From positions 1 to 64,000 of the forward strand of contig CACLAD010000005.1 of assembly GCA_902604715.1 (NCBI GenBank): a DNA stretch of 64,000 bases, read 5' to 3'. This DNA is from an uncultured Bacteroidota bacterium. GTDB taxonomy: Bacteria > Bacteroidota > Bacteroidia > Flavobacteriales > Flavobacteriaceae. Under the pieces are notes generated by a model. It worked only from the letters and a program-made list of their open reading frames with translations, was not told where the DNA came from and ran no database searches. Below are positions 36,601-43,599 of this stretch, piece after piece (the first letter of the stretch is position 1; each line of letters opens with the position of its first letter). The position numbers and the translations under genes are program-made.

Positions 36601-38302
36601 TTTTTGTTTCCTCTATATAATTATTTATTCTCCTCTCAAGAGTAGACAATGTTACAGTTCCATACTCTAAAATTCTTTCATGAAATTCTCTAATATCAAA
36701 TTTTTCTTTTAGTTCAAGTTTTGCTTTATTTCTCAATTCTCGAATTTTTAATTCTCCTATTTTATAGGACAAAGCTTGTCCTGGCCATGAGATATATCTA
36801 TCTATTTCAGTATTTACTTCGTGTAAGGATAATGCTGTATTATTAGACATATAATCTACAGCTTCTTCTCTAGACCAACCTTTAGCATGAATACCCGTAT
36901 CAATTACCAATCGACAAGCTCTCCACATTTCATAGGTAAATTTGCCAAATTGTTCATATGGTGTTGTGTAAATACCCATTTCATCGGCTAAAAACTCGGA
37001 GTATAAACCCCATCCCTCTCCGTATGCAGATAAATATAAGTTTCTTCTAAATTGAGGAATACTATCACCCAATTCATTATTAAGAGCACTTTGTAGATGG
37101 TGGCCTGGGACGGCTTCATGAACAGTTAAAGCGGGAATTGTATATAGAGTTCTACTTTTTAAATCATAGGTGTTTACCCAGTAATAACCAGGGTCGGTAC
37201 TATTTTTAGAAGTACCCACATATCTACCGCCTGTATATTTTGGAGCTATTGCATCAGGAACCGGAGCAACTCCGTATGGTTTTCGAGGTAGGGTTTTAAA
37301 AAACCTTGGAAGTTGTTCATCAGCTCTTTTAGAAATATCCCTTGCATACATAAGTAGCTCTTTTGGGGTTTTAGCATAAAATTGATCATCGGTTCGAAGA
37401 AATTTAAAAAACTCTTTGAAGGAACCCTTAAAATTCAAATCTTGAATAATTTTAATCATTTCTTCTTTTATGCGTGCTACTTCCTTTAATCCGATTTGAT
37501 GAATTTCATCAGCACTGTATAATGTACTTGTTGTGTAATAATTTATCCTATTTTGATAAAATTCAGTCCCGTTAGTGGTTTCTGAAACCCCAATAGTAGT
37601 TCTTGTATTTGGGTAGTATTCTTTTTCAAAAAAATCTTTAATTCTAATAAATTGAGGGACTACACTGTTTTCAATAGCTTTTTTTGCTTCAATAAGAACT
37701 GAATCTTTTTGGATCTGTGATAAACCATTTGGTAATGTTTTAAAAGGGGAGTAAAAATAATTTAATTCAAAATCCTTAGTTATATGGTCATTGTATGTTG
37801 ATTCATAACCGTCAAAAATAATAAGTGGTTGTGAAACGCCCTTCTTCAGTCCTTTTCTTAAAAGTGGTAGATACTGATCAACATATTGAGGGATTGAATT
37901 GAGCTTATTTAAATAATTTTTAATCTGGTTGTAATTATACATTGGTCTCACATTATAAACCAGGCTGCTATGAAAACCAGAATCCGAAAGAAGTGGGTTT
38001 AGAAATCTTTCAAATTCATAGTATGCTACTATATCTTCTAGCACAAAAGACAATAACTCGAAAGAAATATTGTCATTTTCATCAAGTTTTTTTACATCAA
38101 TATGTGATAGTTTTATTAAGAGGTTTTCAGCAAATTCTTTTTCGCTTCTAAAGTGTTCCTCTGAAAAATTTCCAAGTGGATAATCCTTATAATCATATGG
38201 TTCGTGGTTTTGGTATTCTTGTATTATAATTTCTAATTTTTTATTTTCTCTATCACAAGAAAATATGAGAAACATTAGTAAGATTAGTAATTTAAATTTC
38301 AT
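36593..38302 (-). CDS. DUF885-family lipoprotein, probable zinc peptidase
   Basis: A 569-residue lipoprotein (signal MKFKLLILLMFLIFSC, lipid on the Cys). It belongs to the DUF885 family, recognisable by the metallopeptidase-like motif VHEAVPGHHLQSAL and, about 30 residues on, EGWGLYSEFLADEMG, a likely third zinc ligand. ITPALTVHE and SLHEVNTEIDRYISWPGQA complete the family pattern. The family is predicted to contain metal-dependent peptidases; the substrate is not established. Sitting inside the hydroxyproline operon, it may release hydroxyproline from peptides in the periplasm or at the cell surface. That is an inference from position only. Confidence 0.85.
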   Translation of the reverse strand: MKFKLLILLMFLIFSCDRENKKLEIIIQEYQNHEPYDYKDYPLGNFSEEHFRSEKEFAENLLIKLSHIDVKKLDENDNISFELLSFVLEDIVAYYEFERFLNPLLSDSGFHSSLVYNVRPMYNYNQIKNYLNKLNSIPQYVDQYLPLLRKGLKKGVSQPLIIFDGYESTYNDHITKDFELNYFYSPFKTLPNGLSQIQKDSVLIEAKKAIENSVVPQFIRIKDFFEKEYYPNTRTTIGVSETTNGTEFYQNRINYYTTSTLYSADEIHQIGLKEVARIKEEMIKIIQDLNFKGSFKEFFKFLRTDDQFYAKTPKELLMYARDISKRADEQLPRFFKTLPRKPYGVAPVPDAIAPKYTGGRYVGTSKNSTDPGYYWVNTYDLKSRTLYTIPALTVHEAVPGHHLQSALNNELGDSIPQFRRNLYLSAYGEGWGLYSEFLADEMGIYTTPYEQFGKFTYEMWRACRLVIDTGIHAKGWSREEAVDYMSNNTALSLHEVNTEIDRYISWPGQALSYKIGELKIRELRNKAKLELKEKFDIREFHERILEYGTVTLSTLERRINNYIEETKND

Positions 38303-38310
38303 AAACTTGA

Positions 38311-39909
38311 TTATATTTTGAAGAGGCTATCACCCTCTCTAGTGGTGATTCCGTTAATATTGCGTTCAATGTTTAGAGGATTATTATTTTTTAATTCACT
38401 TGGTAGTAAATTTTGAGGAAAATCTTGAAAACTCACCGGTCTTAACCACCTTTTAATAGAATTAATTCCAACGGCAGAAAATCTTGAATCAGTAGATGCA
38501 GGGTAGGGTCCACCATGAGTCATTGACGGGCATACCTCAACTCCTGTTGGCACGCCATTAAATATAATTCTACCAACCTTTAACTCTAAAGCATTAATAA
38601 TTTCCTGTGTTAAATAATCGTCATTCTCTTCAGCTAAAAGTGTTCCTGTTAACTGGCCTTCCATAGATTTAATTACATTTAACATTTCATGTTGATCTTT
38701 ACATAAAACAAGCAAAGAGCAAGGGCCGAATATTTCTTGTTGCAAACTTTTATCTTCAATAAATTTATTTGCAGTTACTGATGAGATTACATGATTAGGA
38801 AAATTATCATCTAGCTCAATTTGTTTTTTAGTTAGTACAGACACACTTTTATTTTTTTTGATATTTTCTACCCCGTCATTATACGATTTGTGAATATTAG
38901 GATGCAACATACAAGAAGGTGATATCTTTTCAATTTCTTCAACTAGTTTATTTTTGAATAAATTAAAAATTTCAGTGTCAAAAGAAATAATAATACCTGG
39001 GTTCGTACAAAATTGACCAGACCCAATCGTTATTGACTTAGCATATTTTGCTGCCAATTCTGAATATTCATTTTTAAGCTTTTTGGGGAAAATCAAAACC
39101 GGATTAACACTTCCCATCTCTGCAAAAACAGGAATAGGAGTATCTCTTTTTGAAGCTAAATTATATATTGCTCTGCCTCCACTTAAACTCCCTGTGAATC
39201 CAACGGCTTTTACGTAATGACTATTTACTAACTTTTCTCCCACCTCAATACCTTTACTATTTAAATTTGAAAAAACTCCATTGGGCATTTTTGTTTTTTT
39301 AGCAGCTCTAATAATTGCAGTTGCTACTAATTCTCCAGTTCCAGCATGCATTGGATGAGATTTTAAAATCACCGGACATCCTGCAGCTAAAGCTGATGCT
39401 GTATCACCGCCTGCTGTTGAATACGCTAGAGGGAAATTACTTGCTCCAAAAACTAAAACAGGACCAATTGGCATTAACATCTTTCTCAAATCAGGTTTTG
39501 GAATCGGTTTTCTTTCTGGGATAGAAGTATCAATTGATACTTCTTGAAAATTTCCTTCGATAAGAAGTTTTGCAAAACTCTTGAGTTGATTAACAGTTCT
39601 GTTTAATTCAGCTTTGCACCTATCCTCTGAAAGTCCTGTTTCTGAACAATATACATTTACAATATCATTTTTGATTAACTCTAGTTCATCAGATATCTGA
39701 TTTAAAAACTTTGACCTTTCTAATGACGATACTTGTTTAAATATTTTAAATGCTTCATTTGCAAGTTTAGTCGATTTTTCAATTTCATTATCACTAGCCT
39801 CATAAAATGAAATATTATTTTCAATATTTAATAATGGATTAAATGTTTTAAAACTTACAAATGAATTTGAAGACAATTCGCCTCCAATATAATTTTTACC
39901 AGTAATCAT
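38311..39909 (-). CDS. Aldehyde dehydrogenase, probable 2,5-dioxovalerate dehydrogenase
   Basis: A 532-residue NAD(P)-dependent aldehyde dehydrogenase. The nucleophile is Cys301 in GSGQFCTNPG; the general-base Glu is in VFAEMGSVNPV; the cofactor loop shows VGFTGSLSGGRAI, and GPVLVFGASNFPLAYST marks the N-terminal Rossmann part. The extended length and FCTNPG variant match the group that oxidises 2-oxoglutarate semialdehyde (2,5-dioxopentanoate) in hydroxyproline, arabinose and glucarate pathways. It would give 2-oxoglutarate for the TCA cycle. The DapA-like gene is 2 bases upstream. Confidence 0.9.
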   Translation of the reverse strand: MITGKNYIGGELSSNSFVSFKTFNPLLNIENNISFYEASDNEIEKSTKLANEAFKIFKQVSSLERSKFLNQISDELELIKNDIVNVYCSETGLSEDRCKAELNRTVNQLKSFAKLLIEGNFQEVSIDTSIPERKPIPKPDLRKMLMPIGPVLVFGASNFPLAYSTAGGDTASALAAGCPVILKSHPMHAGTGELVATAIIRAAKKTKMPNGVFSNLNSKGIEVGEKLVNSHYVKAVGFTGSLSGGRAIYNLASKRDTPIPVFAEMGSVNPVLIFPKKLKNEYSELAAKYAKSITIGSGQFCTNPGIIISFDTEIFNLFKNKLVEEIEKISPSCMLHPNIHKSYNDGVENIKKNKSVSVLTKKQIELDDNFPNHVISSVTANKFIEDKSLQQEIFGPCSLLVLCKDQHEMLNVIKSMEGQLTGTLLAEENDDYLTQEIINALELKVGRIIFNGVPTGVEVCPSMTHGGPYPASTDSRFSAVGINSIKRWLRPVSFQDFPQNLLPSELKNNNPLNIERNINGITTREGDSLFKI

Positions 39910-39911
39910 AA

Positions 39912-40817
39912 TTAATAATTATATTTTGTCAAATCAGGCCTATTACTAATTCCATAATTTATAATAGACAAAACCTCTTCCCTTTCTTTTCCATAAAGAG
40001 GTTTTCTGGGAAGTCTTACATTTTCGGAACCAATATCTAAAATCGATTCGGCTAATTTGATGTTTTGAACCAATTTTGGATTTATGTCCAATTCCAGTAG
40101 AGGCAAAAACCATCTAAATATTTCAATTGCTTCTTTAATTTTTCCTTGAGAGTGAAGTTTATAAACAGCAACTGTTTCTTCTGGAAACGCACAAACAAGA
40201 CCAGCAATCCAACCATCAGCACCCATTATTAAGCTTTCAAGTGCAATTGTATCAACTCCGGTCATAATTTTCAATCTAGAACCAAAACTATTTTTTAGCC
40301 TTGTAACATTAGAAATATCTCGGGTTGATTCCTTAACCGCCTTTATGTTATTACATTTTAATAATTCTTCAAACATATCAATTGTAACTTCTATTCCATA
40401 GTCAACAGGATTATTATATATCATAATAGGAAGGTTAGTTGACATAGCAATAGATTCAAAATAACTAATTGTCTCATTTCTTCCTGATTTATATCTCATG
40501 GGAGGTAAGACCATTAAACCACTTGCGCCATACTTTTCAGCACATTTTACACTATCTAATGCTTCTTTTGTTGACTGTTCAGCAATATTAACAACAACAG
40601 GAATTTTATTATTGATAAATTCAACAGTGTTTTTGGTAAGAATATTTTTTTCATCTTGACTTAAAGTACTAGCCTCACCTAAAGAGCCTGCAAGTACAAT
40701 TGCTTGCACGTCTGATTTTAGCTGAAATTCTAAATTCTTATTAAATAGGTCTAAGTCCAGCTTATCATCACTTGTAAACTTAGTAGTAATCGCTGGCATA
40801 ACACCACTCCATTCCAT
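39912..40817 (-). CDS. DapA/NAL-family lyase, probable 1-pyrroline-4-hydroxy-2-carboxylate deaminase
   Basis: A 301-residue (beta/alpha)8 barrel of the dihydrodipicolinate synthase/N-acetylneuraminate lyase family. The Schiff-base lysine is Lys162 in IKAVKEST, the proton-shuttle Tyr is Tyr134 in IYNNPVDYG, and GSLGEASTL replaces the GTTGE carboxylate loop. In hydroxyproline operons this family removes ammonia from 1-pyrroline-4-hydroxy-2-carboxylate, producing 2-oxoglutarate semialdehyde. As the first gene of the operon it is directly followed by the matching dehydrogenase, which strongly supports the role. True DapA is less likely, because no lysine-biosynthesis gene is nearby. Confidence 0.9.
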   Translation of the reverse strand: MEWSGVMPAITTKFTSDDKLDLDLFNKNLEFQLKSDVQAIVLAGSLGEASTLSQDEKNILTKNTVEFINNKIPVVVNIAEQSTKEALDSVKCAEKYGASGLMVLPPMRYKSGRNETISYFESIAMSTNLPIMIYNNPVDYGIEVTIDMFEELLKCNNIKAVKESTRDISNVTRLKNSFGSRLKIMTGVDTIALESLIMGADGWIAGLVCAFPEETVAVYKLHSQGKIKEAIEIFRWFLPLLELDINPKLVQNIKLAESILDIGSENVRLPRKPLYGKEREEVLSIINYGISNRPDLTKYNY

Positions 40818-40869
40818 GTAAGATATTTTATAATGAAGATAATATATTTTTACTAATTTTTTTGTTGGA

Positions 40870-41991
40870 TTAGGTTATGAACAAGTCTGATGCTAAACCA
40901 TCAGTTAAAAATTTATAATCTCTAGAGGGATGTAATTTATTATCGGTTTTAACCAATACTCCGTCCAAAATTTTTAGCTGAATTTGTTGTCTTAATTTTT
41001 CTAAATTGAGATTTGAAAATTTTGATTCGATTAAATCTAAGTCTAGTCCTTTAGAAGTTCTAAGGCCGATCATTATTATTTCATTTAAAATATCTGTTTC
41101 AGATAAAATCTCTGATTCGTAAGCTACTGAATTTAATTTTATTTTATCAATATACTTCTGATTATTACTGATATTCCACTTTCTTTTAATTCCATCAAAT
41201 GAATGAGCAGAGGGTCCAAAACCAATATATTTTCCTCTATTCCAATAAGTAACATTATTCTTACATTCATATCCAGGCTTAGCAAAACTCGAGAATTCAT
41301 AATTTACATATCCTAATCTTAATAGATAGTCATAAACATACTCGAATTGTAGTTTTTGATCTATATCACTTACTTCTTCAATCTTATTTTTTTCGATTAA
41401 TTTAATTAAAGCTGTTTTGGGCTCAACGGTTAATACATATGTTGATATATGAGGCACATCATATTTTAATCCAATGTCAATATTTTTTTTCCATATATCA
41501 AATGAACTTTCTGGAATTCCATAAATTAAATCAATAGAAAAGTTTTTGAAATTGTCTTTAATTAATTCAATTGCTTGAGTGGCAGTACTTGAGTTGTGAC
41601 TCCTATTCATTAGTTCCAGATCGGAATCAAAAAAAGACTGAACCCCAAGACTAATTCTATTTATATTATTATTTTTCCATCCTTTAATATTTTTAATATT
41701 AATATCGTCTGGATTACATTCCAATGTTACTTCAGCATTCTCTGAAATATGAAATTTTTTGTTAATTGCATTTAAAATTTTCTCAATATCATTCTCGCTA
41801 ATTAGAGATGGTGTCCCTCCTCCAAAATAAATAGAGTTGATTTTCTCATTTATTTCATCAGCTCTTAAATTTATTTCATTTACAATAGAATCAATAATTG
41901 AATCTTTTGATTTTAAAGAGGTTGAAAAGTGATAATCACAATAGTGACATGCTTTTTTACAAAATGGAATATGAATATAAATGCTAGCTAT
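40870..41991 (-). CDS. hemW: Radical SAM heme chaperone HemW, apparently with an ATA start codon
   Basis: HemW is a radical-SAM-fold heme-binding protein. An ORF search that accepts only ATG/GTG/TTG would begin at TTG 41724 and lose the radical SAM core, but the frame stays open to a stop at 42006. Translating it gives ASIYIHIPFCKKACHYCDYH, with the CX3CX2C cluster ligands, then IYFGGGTPSLIS, then ECNPDD, exactly the HemW N-terminus. The only codon at the expected Met position is ATA (41989-41991); ATT (41980-41982) is the next possibility. The ATA overlaps the ruvC stop as ATAG, mimicking the common ATGA coupling. With this start it has 373 residues, the usual HemW length. C-terminal parts such as NRGKYIGFGPSAHSF are intact. 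Confidence 0.88.
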   Translation of the reverse strand: MASIYIHIPFCKKACHYCDYHFSTSLKSKDSIIDSIVNEINLRADEINEKINSIYFGGGTPSLISENDIEKILNAINKKFHISENAEVTLECNPDDINIKNIKGWKNNNINRISLGVQSFFDSDLELMNRSHNSSTATQAIELIKDNFKNFSIDLIYGIPESSFDIWKKNIDIGLKYDVPHISTYVLTVEPKTALIKLIEKNKIEEVSDIDQKLQFEYVYDYLLRLGYVNYEFSSFAKPGYECKNNVTYWNRGKYIGFGPSAHSFDGIKRKWNISNNQKYIDKIKLNSVAYESEILSETDILNEIIMIGLRTSKGLDLDLIESKFSNLNLEKLRQQIQLKILDGVLVKTDNKLHPSRDYKFLTDGLASDLFIT

Positions 41992-42542
41992 GACTTTCTG
42001 ATTTTATCTTTATTTTGTTTGACAAAACTTGACCATCCAGAATATTTTGATCCTTCAATTATATTTTTTGAATTGTAAAAATGGCATACTGCGGCAGCCA
42101 ATCCGTCTGTTGAATCTAGATTTTTTGGCAATTCTTTTATTTGAAGTAAGTTTTGTAACATTTTTGCAACCTGTTCCTTACTTGCATTCCCATTTCCTGT
42201 TATGGCCATTTTTATTTTTTTTGGGGAGTATTCGGTAATTGGGATTTCCCTTGAAAGTCCTGCTGCCATTGCAATCCCCTGCGCCCGACCAAGTTTTAAC
42301 ATACTTTGAATATTCTTGCCAAAAAAGGGAGCTTCAATAGCAATTTCATCAGGCTTGAAATCCTCGATTAAAGCAATCGTTCTTTCAAATACTAGTTTTA
42401 ATTTAAGATAATGGTCTTTGTGCTTTTTTAGATTTAACTCATTCATCTCAATGAGACTCATTTTTTTATCACTAGCCCTTATAATTCCAAAACCCATTAT
42501 CGTGGTACCTGGATCAATTCCTAAGATAATCTTTTCACTCAT
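41988..42542 (-). CDS. ruvC: Crossover junction endodeoxyribonuclease RuvC
   Basis: Resolves Holliday junctions together with RuvAB. The 184-residue protein has the RNase-H-like fold with catalytic acids visible: Asp in ILGIDPGTTIMGFG at the N-terminus, Glu in IAIEAPFFGKN, and Asp in the C-terminal STDGLAAAVCHFYN. GRAQGIAMAA is the usual helix. Length is normal with a short basic tail. Its TAG stop overlaps the presumed ATA start of hemW, and the upstream lipoprotein gene ends 2 bases away. Confidence 0.96.
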   Translation of the reverse strand: MSEKIILGIDPGTTIMGFGIIRASDKKMSLIEMNELNLKKHKDHYLKLKLVFERTIALIEDFKPDEIAIEAPFFGKNIQSMLKLGRAQGIAMAAGLSREIPITEYSPKKIKMAITGNGNASKEQVAKMLQNLLQIKELPKNLDSTDGLAAAVCHFYNSKNIIEGSKYSGWSSFVKQNKDKIRKS

Positions 42543-42544
42543 TA

Positions 42545-43030
42545 TTAATTCTCAGTTGAAATTATTATCGGTATATTAAATATCACATCAACTTCTTGAC
42601 CTCGTTTAATTGCTGGGTATAATTTAGGCAAACTTGAAACTGTGTTTTCAAAAGATTTGGTAATAACTTCCTTGTATTTATTATTTTGATCTGAAATAGT
42701 CATATTCTCAATTGAAATTTTTCCAATCTTATCTACTTTTAGAACCATTCTAACTGTATCAATAAGAGTTCTGTTAAGAACTAAATTATTAGTCTTTAAA
42801 TTTTCTCTAAATGAACTAGTAATTGTTTGTACAAAGCAATTATTTTTATTTTTTACATTACTAATTTCCAAACAATTTTCAAAAACCGGATACTGATCAA
42901 CATCTTCCCAATTAAATGATTTTAGCTCTTCACTGATAAATTCATCAACTGTTATTTTTTTATCAAATTGAAAATCAAATTCGCATGAAACAAATAAAAA
43001 ACATAAAATAATAATCAGAGTTTTTCTCAC
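42545..43030 (-). CDS. Small lipoprotein with TonB-C-like domain
   Basis: A 161-residue predicted lipoprotein (MRKTLIIILCFLFVSCEFDF, lipidated Cys16). The middle segment YPVFENCLEIS with a second Cys in NKNNCFVQTI resembles the motif found in many Bacteroidota proteins annotated as energy-transducer TonB-like, where a P-x-F-x-x-C is followed by a second Cys. The remainder (MVLKVDKIGKISIENMTIS, then GQEVDVIFNIPI) fits the alternating strands of a TonB C-terminal fold. It has no transmembrane anchor or Pro-rich spacer, so it is not a working TonB. The function is unknown. Confidence 0.7.
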   Translation of the reverse strand: MRKTLIIILCFLFVSCEFDFQFDKKITVDEFISEELKSFNWEDVDQYPVFENCLEISNVKNKNNCFVQTITSSFRENLKTNNLVLNRTLIDTVRMVLKVDKIGKISIENMTISDQNNKYKEVITKSFENTVSSLPKLYPAIKRGQEVDVIFNIPIIISTEN

Positions 43031-43083
43031 AATTGATTTTATTAGTTAATTTAATAAAGTTAATTGATTTTATTTAAAAAAAT

Positions 43084-43578
43084 GTGGATCTGATTTTACT
43101 AATATTATCTTTTATAATTATGATAATAGGAATTGTAGGAAGTGTTATTCCCGTTTTGCCTGGCCCTCTAAGTTCATGGGTAGGTCTATTTATGTTTAGT
43201 AATATTTCCACAGTCAAAGTTGATAGTAAAATACTGGTTTTTACGCTTATCATAGCTTTGATTATATTTATTCTTGATTATATAATTCCAATTTATACTT
43301 CAAAAAAATTTGGGGCTAGTAAGTTTGGAATTATTGGAGCTTCAATTGGTACTTTAGTTGGATTATTTTTACCTCCCTTTGGAATTATATTTGGTGCTTT
43401 AATTGGAGCAATAGCTGGAGAATTATTTTTAAATAAAAACTTTGAAAAATCTATCAAAGCTGCTGTAGGAGTTTTTCTTGGTTTGATAGTGTCAGGATTT
43501 TCCAAGGCATTAATTTCAATAGTTTTTCTTGTAATTTATATCAATCTATTTTTAAATAATCTTAGTAATTTATTTTGA
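43084..43578 (+). CDS. DUF456-family membrane protein
   Basis: A 164-residue integral membrane protein read from a GTG start (the ATG two bases earlier is in another frame that stops at once). It has about four to five hydrophobic segments: an N-terminal one followed by GSVIPVLPGPLSSWVGLF, and a Gly-rich core (FGIIGASIGTLVGLFLPPFG, FGALIGAIAGE) that is the hallmark of the DUF456 family. The biochemical role of that family is unknown. It is a lone plus-strand gene between two minus-strand groups. Confidence 0.85.
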   Translation: MDLILLILSFIIMIIGIVGSVIPVLPGPLSSWVGLFMFSNISTVKVDSKILVFTLIIALIIFILDYIIPIYTSKKFGASKFGIIGASIGTLVGLFLPPFGIIFGALIGAIAGELFLNKNFEKSIKAAVGVFLGLIVSGFSKALISIVFLVIYINLFLNNLSNLF

Positions 43579-43599
43579 TTTTATCGTTTATTATTTTAA

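Noticed and set aside
40870-41724. Truncated hemW pseudogene starting at TTG 41724
   Set aside because: The missing radical SAM core is present in frame and uninterrupted upstream; only the start codon is non-standard.
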